Shown: positions 34,627 to 46,922 of the stretch, piece after piece
How the letters are laid out: the number at the start of each line of letters is the position of its first letter
Position numbering within the stretch: the stretch's first letter is position 1
Assembly (NCBI GenBank): GCA_963691655.1
Contig: OY829329.1
Coordinates: forward strand, 59,099,408 to 59,163,407
Direction: 5' to 3'
Source: Toxonevra muliebris
Lineage: Eukaryota; Arthropoda; Insecta; Diptera; Pallopteridae
DNA length: 64,000 nucleotides
The notes under the pieces: model-generated
Database searches by the model: none
Told to the model about the DNA's origin: nothing
The model's input: only the letters and a program-made list of their open reading frames with translations
Translations under genes and position numbers: made by a program

Positions 34627-35592
34627 CACCCAGAGAAATACTTACCTCGTTTGAAGAAAAATGGCTATCAAATTGAGGAAGAATGGGAATTTGGCGCCAT
34701 AGAAACGGTTTCCTCATTTAGATATTCAAAATTTCTTTGAATTGAGGAAATATTTTTTCTTTATTTTTGAGAAAATTTTCTTTGAAAGAAGGAAGTTTTC
34801 CGTAAATAATAGAAATATGTTTTCAATTTGTAGAAATTGCGATTTTCAAATGAATAATATTTTATTTTAATATGAGAAATTGTATATAATTTAGGTAAAA
34901 TTTTTCTATAATTTTCCACAAATTGAAGTAAACTTACTACCTTTTTAGAAAAAAAATCCTCAATTTATGGAATATTTTCTACAATGTTGTTTTAATTAAA
35001 AGGCATAGAAATCATGTTTTTTTACTTGTATTCGTTTATTATTTTAATTAGTATTAAGGTTAACATTCATACCTATTTTTACATACACTACAGGCGTCGT
35101 CGCCTTGAAGTGATCAAAAGATCCTTATGGCCATCAAAGAATTATAAATTGAAGTTTATTGAAATTTATTTCTTTCGAATATATTTTGTTTTTTTTTTTC
35201 ACAATATATATAAATTTTTTTTTACAAATTATATCAACAGCCACAAATACAACCGCTTCGCTTGAAATAGAGACGCCGACTAAAAAATTCAAAAGAAAAG
35301 CAAAGCGTACGCGATTGTCTGCTAAGGCCAAAACAGTAAAGCTAGTTTTTTGTGTATACCAAAATTTTGTATGGAGAACATTTTTGGTATATTCGTCTCT
35401 TTCGTACATTTTCTATGCAACTAAATTTGTAAAAATGAAGAAATAACTTACTTCAAATTGAGCAACATGGATGCATAAAAGAAGCACATTGTTCTTAATT
35501 TTGAGGAAAATTTACTTAAACGAGAGAAATTTTCGTGGATTCAAATTGAGGAAACTTTTTCTTTGTTTTAGAGATGGGTATTTTTCTGGGTG
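34627..35592. mobile_element. MITE-like element with CACCCAGAGAAATA ends
   Basis: CACCCAGAGAAATACTTACC at 34627 pairs with the inverse of GATGGGTATTTTTCTGGGTG ending at 35592, with a few mismatches. The interior is AT-rich and repeatedly shows TTGAGGAA-type motifs. Two short coding-like stretches (35091-35155 and 35238-35335) sit behind possible 3' splice sites (CTACAG, CAACAG); see the findings. The target duplication is unclear. Confidence 0.5.
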
Positions 35593-37923
35593 CACCTTCT
35601 GCTACCTTTGTATCCGATAGCGTTTGTAGAAGTAGTTTTAAAATACTTCGGCGAGTCTTTCCTAATTGAAAACATATAGTTTTTGAGACTTGAGGGATTC
35701 TAAGAATTTCCATATAATTGAACGGGATTCAGTTCTCCAAAACCAATATTTCCACAGGCCAGAGAACGAAAGTTAACTTAACTGCGAAAATAGAATCTAA
35801 TTTTTATGTTACTGTATTTTGCTAGTGCAGCTATAAAGGCGAAACATTCTGAAAGGTTTTCTAACCCGGAACAGAAAGAATATTGAGAAACCCTTTTCTA
35901 AGGACATATTACTCTGCGTAAAAAAGACTAATATCTACCGGACCGATGACAGATTGTAAAACAGTAGACCTGTTAAGACTCAGTATCTAGCAATGAGTAT
36001 AGTCCACTTAATTTATGTAAATGAAATAATGTATCAAATTGTAACAGGCCTGGGGTAAATCCATTTTTGATTTAGTCGATAGTGGTAACCTGGCCCAACT
36101 TTTTAACATTTTTCATTCAAGTCCATTCTATCGAATTTGTTTTCCTCGTTCAAGGTGAGGATTCCGTCAACAGCAGTTTTTAATCTAGTCCCTCTTTTCC
36201 GCCAGTTGGAAACCCCAATTGAATTGAACTGTCCTTTCTATTTTCAGACAATGTAATTTTCTGAGGCTGAGGTTCTGGAAATTTTGAAGAAAATCTGTAA
36301 GGTACTAAAGAATAACGATGTATGGTTAGAAACGGGTACTAGAGGCTAAATGCTTACTGCGAAAATGTTTCTATAGAGAAAGAATCTGAAACCCCCTTAG
36401 CCCTAGTGGTCTCTAGTGGATTTTAGTATGTATTTTAAATCAGCCCAGTTACTTTCAAAGCAATTTGCGAACAAACAGTAACCGTTAAGTGGTTGAAGCA
36501 GAACAAAGACTAGCTGAACTTACATGACTTATTCTTCTCATTAAGATATCTGAGATTATCTGAGCACTCGATAAGTTCCTCCCAAACACATTACACTGTA
36601 AAATATTAGTTATGTTTATATAAAAATAACACCATGCAGTTAGATTCAAGATTAAAATCATACCATATAACCTTAGGATAATTGTAATAAATATTGCGTT
36701 TAAACAAGTAATGCATTCATAATGTTGCCAAACATTAATAGATGCTCATTTTAGAGCAACTTGATCGCTGCACATTTCAATGTGGTTTCGAATTATTATT
36801 TTTATTATTATTGTTATAATAATGCATACTTAAAGTTAAAGCAAATCGTATACTTATATGTAAACTGAATGACAGAAAACCTAAACCAGTTTTAAAATAG
36901 CGTTTAACTTTATCTTAATACTTTGTTTGCGCGCGATCATGTTTGGAACGCAAGCGCGTGTTCCCATCGTCCATGAAGTTGAGAGGGAAATAAGTAAGTA
37001 AGTAATGGAAGTAGAAGAAGAAGTGGTAGAATTTTTAGATTTTACATTGACGCCGCAAAATTCATTTATGGCATATGTGCATAAGTATATTTTCAAGTAA
37101 CTACGGTGACTATGAGGACCGAACATTGAAAAAGCCTAAGTTTAACCAAAGTGATCACAAATAAACGTTCGTTTGGTGAGGAAACCTGAAGACATGCAAC
37201 AGCAAGCAGGCAGGCAGGCAGACAGACAAACAGACAGACGGAGAGACAGACTTACAACATTTATGCATAACTACATATAAAACGCCTTCGGAGTTGTCAG
37301 CGTGCGCGTTAAAATAAATATAAACTTTATTTAAATTGCACAAACAAACAACAAACAAAAAAAAAAAAATAATAATAAAAATAATTTTAATAACATATTT
37401 TCTTAGCTATTTGCTGCATGTACAACGAAGAGTATGAGTACGAATTGAATATGATCATGATCACGATCGTGATCGTTCAAGTTTTAAGTGCTGACAGATC
37501 ATATGCTACGAGTATCTATAGTTACCTATACCTATAGTTAGATATGGAGGTTGAAAGTAGGAAGTCAAAGTAGTCACAAAATTTAGTAGTAATAGTTGAG
37601 ATAAGCTAAATTATATGATAGAGATACCCTCGTGCTGAATAGGTTAGTGTTGGATATTAGGAAACATGATATGATGCTGCATATAGATATATGATTGAGT
37701 TTAAATTCGAATAGCTGATTTTATGATTTTTCTTCAATTTTATTTTAAAATTAGTGTGAAAAACTCTGATATAATAGTAGATTTTTTAAAGTAGAAACTT
37801 TCTTTCTTTTTTTCGTCTTCTGATTACGTATAATTGTTGGTGTTGCTTGAAATGTATTTTTATCGATCTGCTTTGGTCTGGTTTTGTAGTATTCTGTGAA
37901 AACAGATTTTTTTTTCAAAGAAT
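35593..37923. other. Non-coding stretch
   Basis: 35600-36560 is of ordinary complexity without a recognised product. 37202-37245 is a CAGG/CAGA tetranucleotide array. 37451-37476 is a cluster of GATC palindromes. A-rich runs lie near 37355. No gene is supported. Confidence 0.45.
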
Positions 37924-37935
37924 ATGGCATGATGT

Positions 37936-38571
37936 ATGCCTACAGCTCCTAATCTGTCTAGCTTTTCATAACAGAGTACAACTCATTTGGGTGCCAGGGC
38001 ATAGAGGACATGTAGGCAATGAAATGGCGGACGAACTTGCAAGGAAAGGATCATCCAGTGAATTCACTGGACCACGACTATTCTGCGGTCTACCATGGAG
38101 TTCCGTTAAAATCAGTTTAAAAAATTGGCTGGACAATAACTTGCTATAATACTGGAGGGAAACCTCCGGTAACAGACAAGCTAAATTATTCATGCCAAAG
38201 ATCTGTCAACGCAGAACTAAACAACTGCTTAATTTAGGCAGGATCCAAATCCGAATTGCCACAGGGTTCTATACAGGCCACTGTAGGGTCAAAAAACACC
38301 TATCGAACTTGGGTCTAGCACAAGACGATACGTGCCGAATATGTAACGAGGAGGAAGAAACAGCAGAACATATTTTATGCCACTGTGAAGGTCTAATGAG
38401 GACCCGACTTCGTTACTTGGAAAACTCTAAAGAGATATTAAATTTCCTCAAAGGAAATAAACTCATAGGAGAACTATAAACACAATAAATCTTTGAGGTA
38501 TATCACAATAGGCCCTAGATGGCCGCAGTGATCTGGGAATTTATTGCCCACCTCCGTATTAATCTAATCTA
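37936..38571 (+). mobile_element. I-type LINE, 5'-truncated, with clear target duplication
   Basis: It starts inside the RNase H domain (VQLIWVPGHRGHVGNEMADE). The C-terminal region follows from about 38150: RTKQLLNLGRIQIRIATG, and the zinc knuckle CRICNEEEETAEHILCHC. The coding frame is broken once, at a TAA near 38147. The 3' end is a short (TAATC)n tail. The 12-bp direct repeats ATGGCATGATGT at 37924-37935 and 38572-38583 are exact target duplications. The sequence differs from the 24.4/46.9 kb family. Confidence 0.9.
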
Positions 38572-38583
38572 ATGGCATGATGT

Positions 38584-39600
38584 TTTTCTGGGTCTTGTTC
38601 TGAATTTGGTTTGAATTTTGATATATGTTTTGAGCTGAACTTAGTTTGAATCTTGGTCTAAATTCGATGTAAATTTTGAACTGAGTTTTGATAGAAAGTT
38701 CGGCTTAGTTTTTGGTCTGGTATTTGGTTTGCTTTAGACTGAAATTTGGTCTGCTTTGGTTTGAATTTTAGTGAATATTTTGGTCTGAATTTTGATTTGC
38801 TTTGATCTAAATTCTCGTCTGAATTTCAGCTTGATTTTTGTTCTGCTTTAGTTTCAATTTTGATCTGTGTTTTAGTCTGAATTTTGATATGATTTTAAGA
38901 TTAAAAGTCCTTTGAGTTTTGATTTGAGTTTTTATCTGAATTTGGGTTTACTTTTGAACAAAATATGGGTCTAATTTTAATCTTATTTTTTATTAGAATT
39001 TAGTCAGAATTTTGGTCTGATTTTTAGTTTGCTTCGGTCAGAATTTCGGCCGGAGATTTGGTTTAAATTTTGAATTCCGGTCTGTATTTTAATCTGATTT
39101 TTCTGAGTTTTAGTTTACTTTGATCTAAATTTTGCCTTAATCTTAGTTTCGGTCTGAATTTTGTTTGAGTTTGATATGAGTTTTATTTTGCTTTGGTCAA
39201 AATTTTTATTTGAATTTTGTCCAAGTATCGATCTGAATTTTAGTATGAATTACGGTCTGAGCTTTTTGGTCCGAATTTTTGGTCTACATTGGTCTAAGTA
39301 CGAGTATCGACCTGAATTTCGGTCTGAATTTTAGTTTGAATTTATAATTTATCTTTGTCTGAATTTCAGTCTATTCAAGTCTGAGTTTTGCTCTGTATTT
39401 ATGTCTGCATTATGATCAGATTTTTAGTTTAAATTTTAGTCTAAATTCGGCTTGAGTTTGGAATGAATTTTGGTCAACTTTCGTCTGAATTTTAGTCCAA
39501 ATTTTGATCTGAGCCTTGGTCGAAATTTTTTTCTTAATTCCCATCTGAGTTTTGGTTTGCGTTAGTCTCTTTTGGACTGAATCTTAGTCTAATTTTAAAT
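38584..39600. repeat. Degenerate 12-bp satellite (TTTTGGTCTGAA type)
   Basis: About 1 kb of loosely repeated units such as TTTTGGTCTGAA, TTTTGATCTGAA and TTTGGTTTGCTT, with a dominant 12-bp spacing. It starts directly after the LINE target duplication. Despite a period divisible by three, no frame stays open. It resembles in style the 21-bp array at 27.7-29.6 kb but has a different unit. Confidence 0.75.
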
Positions 39601-40760
39601 TTGGCTGTCGACAATGGTCTCAACCACCTCTTAAGAGCTTGTGTTTCTCGATTTATAGGAAGCTTTTATTATACTTGTTCCTTTTTTCACAACAAACTAT
39701 TCAAACCATTTCACATATTAACTTAAAACATCAACACACGTGCAACAGCAGTAGCAGTTGAAGCAGCTAATTAGCGTAACTCCTAATTCTGAGCTCATAT
39801 AATTCCAACAACATTTACAACATTAAAATTTGCATATCAATTTGTACTGAACAAAATTACACAAAAATCAAAACCGCAATGGCAATGTAAACTATGTGCA
39901 TATACATAAAGATATCATGATTCTCATTATTTTCGTGAATAAAAGCAAAAAAACAGAATCAAAAAAAAATATTACCACATTTAACTGAAAGTATATATCC
40001 CCTACAACCAAATGAAGATATGCAGATCAAAAACCCAAAACGCTTTAGCGACGACTTTTAGCATTTGGACGACACTCAACAAAAAAACAAAAAAACCCCA
40101 AACCAACCTAGAAAAAGGACATAAAGAGACGGCCGGCGGTTATGGTGGACGCGAAAACAAATAACGTCAATGAAATGGTGCATTAAAAAACTATAGCAGA
40201 AAAATTACGATGAGTATTAAGCACACATTACCAAAGGTTAGGTGGATCGGAGAAAAGGTTGGAAGATAGAAGAGGAGGAGGGATAGCTGGCCAAAACTAA
40301 AAAAAAAAAGAAAAGAAAATGGTAAAACCAAAGATTTACCAAATGTTGGTTGGTATTTGCATCTCACCATAGCGTATAAGTAGCACTCAAAAGATATGAT
40401 TTTTTTGTTTGTTTGTTTTTTTTGTATCAAAAAATACGAGCAGGTAATACTTATAAAGAGCACATAGTAAGCAGATAGGTAGCTTATAAGCCACAGAAAG
40501 CTCCAGTCGCTACCGCCTAAGCTTAAACATATAAAATAAAAAATTTGTTTACTTACTTATTTGCTTACTTTTCTTCCTTGCTTGCTTGCTACATACATAG
40601 AATGTACATACATTGATAACAATAAGTGTGCGCCATGCAATTCGTGAATTGTATGAAGAAGATTAAGATGAAAATGGTAGGAAAAATGAAACAGTAGGAG
40701 ACATGGGTGTCTCTAAATGCATATTGAAAGGGGTCTCAACTACACCAATGTATGTTTAAG
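39601..40760. other. Non-coding stretch
   Basis: AT-rich with A runs near 40080, 40300 and 40415. A small GC-rich island (GACGGCCGGCGGTTATGGTG, 40128-40147) stands out but gives no exon that I can support. Confidence 0.45.
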
Positions 40761-41078
40761 TAGGGGAGAAATGTCGGTTGTGGGCACCCATTACATTGTT
40801 ACTCATAACTTTTCACCAAATGCATGTAATACGGATGTATAGGTATTTATAGAAAGCTAGAGACCTTAGCTGACAACTAATTAAAAAACATTACCAATTT
40901 TGTCAAACAGAAACAATTTTTTTCTAATTTTGTAAAGTGGTCATTTTTGGCCAATCTGTTTTTGTGGTTCGGTTGTGTGCACCCTAAGTAAATCTGCAGG
41001 AAATGAAAAAACATAAAGAAAAAAATACCACAAATATTGTAAAAATGAATGTTTATTAATTTTGCAAGCCTTTAGCAT

Positions 41079-41755
41079 TATTCATCTTCTGAAGCACAAT
41101 TTTTACATGTGAAATAGCCAGCACGCATGTTAGCAGCACTCTTTAGATGGAAGAGCCGATCCATCTACGTCCAATGACGAGGACTCCTTTGCCATAGCAC
41201 GCTCGGCTGGAGTGGGCTTGGCGCGTTTAGCTCGTGTCGCTTTCTTGACTGCCTTAGCGCGTTTATCTGGTGTTGCTACCGTCGCTGCTTTGACGCGTTT
41301 ACTTAGTGTTGTTGCCTTAGCAGCCTTGGCATCTTTTTTAGCATTTCGGTCAACTGCTTTCTTCTTCAAGTACGAAAATACGTCCGGAGAGGTCATCAGC
41401 GAGCTCTCCATTGCAATTCGACGCCACACCGTCACGATTCGGCGCCCCACCGCCACGATTCGGCGCCGCACCGCGCACTGGATAAACTTCATCCAAAATT
41501 GATAGATAGACGCACTCCCCACATATACGAGGCGTAAGAAATCGAAGTATAGGGCTCTGGAATTGTTGGCTCTGAAGTTATCGGCTCTGGAGTGATCGGC
41601 TCTGGAGTGACCGGCTCTGGAGTGATCGGCTCTGGAGTGTTTGGCTCTGGAGCTTGTTCGACGGCTTTAATATAATCAGCTTCACTGAAAATGTCTGGAT
41701 CGAATGGCATGATACCTGTCGCACGGAAACCAGACTTTATAGTTTTCGGTGTCAA
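41079..41755 (-). pseudogene. pogo/jerky-like transposase C-terminal remnant
   Basis: The minus strand reads TPKTIKSGFRATGIMPFDPD, the conserved segment after the DDE domain in this family, then a run of (PEPIT) repeats from a GGCTCTGGAGTGATC minisatellite (41560-41650). A lysine/alanine-rich tail follows, ending in a Cys-rich motif (AGYFTCKNCASEDE) after a frameshift. It has no N-terminal DNA-binding or catalytic region. The pseudogene call is firm, the family assignment fairly so. Confidence 0.6.
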
Positions 41756-41924
41756 TGCCTAATCAAGCGTTTTGCTGATCAAACCAGCGAGGTGACGTAT
41801 TTCCCGATGTATTTTTAAATGACATGGCTGAAATAAAAGTAATACAAAAGTAAATACATTAATTTTAAAGCTATTAACATGTTTAACATTTTTCCTAGAA
41901 AAAATTCAAAAAATTTTTCTTTTT

Positions 41925-42000
41925 CGTCGCCTGAGAATTGATTTGGCGTATAGGCATACGAATACTTATACACATACGCCAAATCAATTCTCAGGCGACG
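41925..42000. repeat. Perfect 27-bp inverted repeat with 22-nt loop
   Basis: CGTCGCCTGAGAATTGATTT (start of the arm, 41925-41951) is mirrored without mismatch at 41974-42000. It lies inside the pogo-like element, just downstream of its transposase remnant on the plus-strand map. Perfect arms in such a decayed element suggest a recent origin, for example by template switching. Confidence 0.85.
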
Positions 42001-42273
42001 TTTTGCCGACATTTTTCATTTTTCGTCGGTAAGTGTCAGTACAAAAATATACCATATACATTTCATTATAAACATTGTAAAAATAAAAAATGGAACCAAT
42101 TTTGGAGCCCACAATCGAATTTTGCAGCCATTTTGAGAAGTGGCGAAAAAGATTGTTGTTCGCAAAATGTTGGTTAATGTCAAATTTGAATCACAAAGTA
42201 TAATGTATTTCCTCAATAAACATGTATTGCACTTACCTGTTGGATCGATTTTATGCTGCTTAGAGTACTTTTA

Positions 42274-43550
42274 CAGCGTGACAATTGTAAAGTGACGCAA
42301 GTTTAATACTCTGCAGCAAGCTTTGCCATTTACCGTTACTTTAATTTAAAAAGCAAATTCATTCATCATTGGCTTTGCTTTTAATTTCATTTGAATTTTT
42401 GTTATTACATTTTGAAATTTCCATAAAAATGGACAAGGAAAATATTCGTCGTGAAATTATGAAATTTCATTTGGCAAATTATAGTAGCCGTCAAATTGCA
42501 AATTCTTTAAATGTGTCAAGTCGTACGGTAGATCGAGCTATTATTCGATATAATGAAACTGGGGGTTTTGGAGATAGAGACCGGGGAAAATTCTCAACAG
42601 TTGCCACTACTGGTTTAACAGAAAAAATTCGTAAACGAATCAAGCGAAATCCAAGGCGCTCAATGAGAAAAATCGCTAAGGAAGTGGGAGTAAACCGTGA
42701 AACAGTGCGAATCATTGCAAAATCAAAGCTTAATCTTAAGCCGTACAAGCTCCGAAAAGCTCAAGATCTGACACAAAAAAGAAAGATTTGCGTCTGCAAA
42801 GATGCAAGGCGTTGCTACGCTCCTCCGTGTTAAAAAAGGTTGAAAATATCTTGTTTACAGATGAAAAAATTTTCACGGTTGAACATCATTTCAATGCGCA
42901 AAATGACCGAATGTGGCTAACATCATCATCGCAACAAAATAGGACTGTTGGCCGAGTTCAAAAGCCAGCTTCCGTTATGGTATGGGCTGGAGTTTCCGCT
43001 AATGCCAGAACCCCTCTAATATTCGTTGAAGAGGGTGTTAAAATTGACCAGGTTATTTATCGGAGCATTTTAAATGAACATGTTCTTCCCTGGGCCCAAG
43101 ATACATTTGGAAATGAAAACCGGACTTTCCAGCAAGATTCTGCACCTTCCCACATGGCAAAATTAACGCAAACATGGATAAAAGACAATTTTTCTGGATT
43201 CATAACATCTCAAGAATGGCCACCATACTCCCCAGACTTGAATCCAATGGACTACTCTATTTGGAGTATTTTAGAGAGTAAGGCTTGTGCATCTCAACAC
43301 CACAGTCTGGAGTCGCTGACAAATTCATTAGAGAAAGCCTGGACTGAAATTGATCAGGAAGTCCTGCGGCGAACAGTCCTACGATTTCCGGATCGATTGA
43401 AGGCATGTGTGCAGGCTAAAGGAGGTTATATTGAATGAGGTGGGGTTCAAATGAATGCTTATATATTCAGCAATGTTAACACTTAATGGAAGTACGTCCT
43501 TTTGAAAATAACTGCTGAAATGTGTGCGTCACTTTACGATAGTCACCCTG
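42274..43550 (+). mobile_element. maT (DD37D) Tc1/mariner-group transposon
   Basis: The inverted ends TACAGCGTGACAATTGTAAA and TACAGGGTGACTATCGTAAA (the latter read from the right) share an extended GTGACGCA and include the TA target site at 42272-42273 and 43551-43552. The 1,277-bp body holds one transposase gene with a single frameshift. It is inserted into the pogo-like element at 40763-43773, so it is the younger of the two. Confidence 0.9.
42429..43438 (+). pseudogene. maT family transposase, one frameshift
   Basis: The ATG at 42429 opens MDKENIRREIMKFHLANYSS, an N-terminal helix-turn-helix domain (RQIANSLNVSSRTVDRAI) followed by a second one (MRKIAKEVGVNRETVRII). The catalytic domain then reads ILFTDEKIF (first Asp), FQQDSAPSHMA (second Asp) and SPDLNPMDYSIW (third Asp). 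There are 37 residues between the second and third, the DD37D signature of maT. Frame is lost in the A-rich run near 42775-42787: the first frame ends at 42833 and the catalytic part reads from about 42790. Otherwise it looks full length (about 335 codons) with no other stop. Confidence 0.85.
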
Positions 43551-43775
43551 TAAATGGCTCAAAGTTAATCTCGTGGTGTTTTGCTTGCACAGAAAAATAA
43601 ATTGATTTGCTAAAAAAAGCAGACGCGTATGTTTACTTCGTTGTTCGGTACAAAAGTAATGTGCTGTCATGAAAAACAAATGACATTGGTCAGACTAACC
43701 TAATCTGATTTCCATCAAAAGATACCCAGGGGTGCCCACAACCGAACCGTGCCCACTACCGGCACTTCTCCCCTA

Positions 43776-46700
43776 ATTCCATACTAAATTTGAGCCTACT
43801 GAATCTCAAAATACATCAATATAGAAATTTTGGCTTCCAAGGTTGGGGTAAATCTGCCCTCACTCTCTCTCTCTCTCAATGAAGGCCTTTTTTTATTATG
43901 AAAATTTTTGTGGTTGTTTTAGTAGCTTCAAGTCTCTTAAGTTATATAATTAATCGTTTTGTGGATCTGAAATTCGTCAGTTATTTGTTATACTTTTAAT
44001 TCTTAAAAGCGGGCCCCGCATAGATACTCTATGTTTAAGTTAGCCTATTTCAGATTCAGGCAGCCGAAACCGTGATTTGCGCCATGTGGGCCATGACTAC
44101 AAATCGGGCGATGTTCAGGTCTATTCACGGCATGTGAGAAGTTTAGTTGCCAGAACGAAGTTAGACTAAAATAGTTCGGGTTTCGCGAAGTAATTGTAGT
44201 GCTTTGTTTACTTAAAGCTTCGGTTTTGGATTTGCTATATTTCTTGTCTGTGAATATTTGGAAATGGTTTCTTATGCGATTGTTGGTTGAGAGGTGTGAA
44301 CGCTAACAAAAATTTTGGGCTGGAAAATGATTCTATGATATCAAAATTTCATTTTTTAGATATTTTTAATTCCATGTATTTATGGAGAGGAAAGTGAGAT
44401 TTCGGTTTAACCCGCAAAGCATCCCTTTCCCTCCTTACGTTCACTTTTAGTAGAGGAGGAAGTAGCTGTTTCAACAATTTACCATTTTCTCACGAGCAGT
44501 CGGATTTAGGTTCCTTAAAAACGTGCGACAAAGGAATTTTTAGCCTCAGCAATAAGTCAACAAGTCAGCGACCCTGGTTCTATGCAGTCTACCGAAAACC
44601 CACAGCGGTTCTGCTGCTGACTAGACTACTTTCTTTCATTTGTAAAATAAACCAACTTAATAGAAAATAAATCTGGATTTGAAAACCCTCGTCGACTAGT
44701 GAAGCCCTTTATAAAACCCTTTCAACTGCTAGATAATAACCAAACACCCCCTAAATATTTCCCAATATCTCAACTGACATTAGTATGTCTATGGGGGGTA
44801 GGGGAGGAGGAGGGAGGAGTTAGGGGGTGAGGGAGCCGCCTCTTGGTGATTATTTCATACATTTTAATCTTTACTTAAGCATAGAAAAACAAATTTTAGG
44901 TAAGGTTATATTAAACCCCTTTTTCGAACTATAGATAGAATTTTGCTTTGCATTAAGAATTATAGGAGGTGGTCAACAATTAATTACGATTTATAAGGGA
45001 TCAAAATATATGGAATTTTTGCGATTAAAGCGTTTTTTTTTTCAAGGGACAAACAATTTGTTGCGAATTGTTGAGATTTTCGAATTAACTGGGTAGGAAT
45101 TATCGCGATTCTACTGTAATTCCTAAACTGTTCCACATACCATTAATTTTCACCATTAGATTTTTAGTTTTTTCATAGTTAATGATTAGCTTAAATTTAA
45201 AAAAAACTAACCCTCCTTTAGAATCCGGTATCGACGTTTATGGAAAGAGGTGAAGATGAAAATGAGGATGTAGAACAGAAGATGAATGCAGCACTTTTTC
45301 TTTGTTACCCACAATGAATTCCTATTTCGATACCTACATGCAGACGAACCGAACACTGCATATGATCATCTTTTGGTTCAGAGCCGAAGACTAAAAAATC
45401 AGCGACAACAACAACCAACAACCAACCTTAACCGTCTTTTTATCCTACATCTGTAGCACTCTTTCTAGTTTAAAGGTCTTTTTATTTAGCATTAGCGGTA
45501 AGCAGCAATTTTTACAAAAAGAAACGGTTTCCACTATTACAAAAAGCGCAGCAGCAATTGTTCTTTTCTTTTTTTTTTTGCCGGTCGAGAGTAAAGTTGA
45601 AAATGCTTTTCAACGCCTTCACTATACGGATGAATAAAAAGGCAACAGCAGCCGAAAAGTTGCAACAGTTGCAAGTTAAATAAGTACTAGAAGTTATAGT
45701 TTAGGTTCTTAAGCATGGTAAGAGCGCGCGCGATAAGCGTCAACGAGCGAGTTAATAGCAACAAATAAATAGCAACTAAATGCTCCATCTCGCTTACTAC
45801 ATACTTAGTTACATACTGCGAGTATATCTTTAGTCTCTAGAACATATGAAGATATCCAAAATGACGACACACAATGCCTAGCAGCAACAGTAGCAGCGGC
45901 AACAATTGCATTTGGCATATTGCAACTGCCGCCAAGACAAACAGCTAGCAACAGCAATAGCAGCAGCAGCAACTAATAGTAGCATGCAGCAATTGTAGTT
46001 GTACCTACATACAAACAATAGTTTTGTGTTGCTGTTGTTGCAGTTTAGTTTTGAACAAACATTGTCTACCCTGATATGGTTACAAGAAAGCGGCAAATTT
46101 GGTAACAAAAAACAACAACAAAACAAAGGGACAAGTCTATTGTTTTTACCATAACCTTAGCTTAGTAGTAGCTGTATCAGCTTATGGCGTTTAGCTGTTT
46201 GTTGTTGTTGTTATTGTTATTTAATATTGTTATTGTAGATATTTAGTTTTCTTCTTTACTTACTATTCGATACTATATTTGGTATTGAGCTCGTGATATA
46301 TTTCATAATTCATTTGTGCGACATCTTTATTTGGTTACAACAAATACAAAATACATAGATATATTTATGTAGTTGTAAATTTATTATTAAGAAAAACTTT
46401 TCCTTAGAAATAAAGACATTTACAGCTTACATTCAACTATGAGCCATAAGCAGCTGTGCTCTAAAAATTATTAAAAGCATGTACGGCCGAGCATTCCTCA
46501 GTTTATCGCAGCTCTGATCACAAGTTATGCTATATCAGAGCATCTTAACCAGGTTGATTTTTAAAAGCCTTAATATCTGCAACCAAGTAGAATTAATTAG
46601 ATTTTTTTTTTAAGTAAGAGGAAAGTTGGGTGAGAGTGTAAGTAAAAAGAAACTAAATTGTACATTTCATAAGTTATTAATTCAAAAATATCCATTTAGA

Positions 46701-46910
46701 GAGTTCTGAATCTAATCAAAATTTTTCTCACGTTGAGCATTGCCATCTAAGCTGTGGTTCTTACTCGTTTCTAATACTAAGGAAAAATAATCTGTATGGT
46801 CAGTTTATGAATTATTCTAATAGCCTGTTGTTCTGTTCTAATTCTAATTCGGTGAATGCAGATGTTGTTTCCGAAGTGTTGAGTTTTGACTACCATTGAA
46901 GTTTTCGACG
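43776..46910. other. Mostly non-coding stretch with CAG arrays
   Basis: (TC)n lies near 43860-43878 and a G-rich tract (GGGGGTAGGGGAGGAGGAGG) at 44795-44830. CAGCAG/CAA arrays lie at 45880-45990 and TTG repeats near 46200. The candidate exon at 44054-44133 is listed separately. The minus-strand ORF at 45878-46126 is Cys/Leu microsatellite translation. Confidence 0.45.
44054..44133 (+). CDS. Candidate internal host exon
   Basis: A GC-rich block lies between a possible 3' splice site (CCTATTTCAG, ending 44053) and a possible 5' splice site (CAT|GTGAGA at 44133/44134). One frame from 44056 reads SGSRNR then DLRHVGHDYKSGDVQVYSRH for 26 codons with balanced, gene-like codon use and polar composition. 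Another plus frame and one minus frame are also open, which weakens the case. I do not recognise the product. It is on the opposite strand from the 8.5 kb candidate, so the two would not belong to one gene. Confidence 0.25.
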
Positions 46911-46922
46911 AAGAACGTTCTA

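Larger units (their letters stand above)
40763..43773 (-). mobile_element. pogo-like DNA transposon interrupted by a maT element
   Basis: The ends GGGGAGAAATGTCGGTTGTG and its inverse (GCCGGCACTTCTCCCC side) are flanked by TA at 40761-40762 and 43774-43775. A second CGGTTGTGGGCACC-like motif is present subterminally at both ends. Removing the 1,277-bp maT insertion leaves about 1.73 kb. Minus-strand sequence near 41755-41079 matches the C-terminal part of pogo/jerky-type transposases. The DDE core is missing, so the element is a decayed deletion derivative. Confidence 0.75.

Noticed and set aside
40128..40160. GC-rich island possibly an exon
   Set aside because: Stops within a few codons in the plausible frames and no convincing splice sites.
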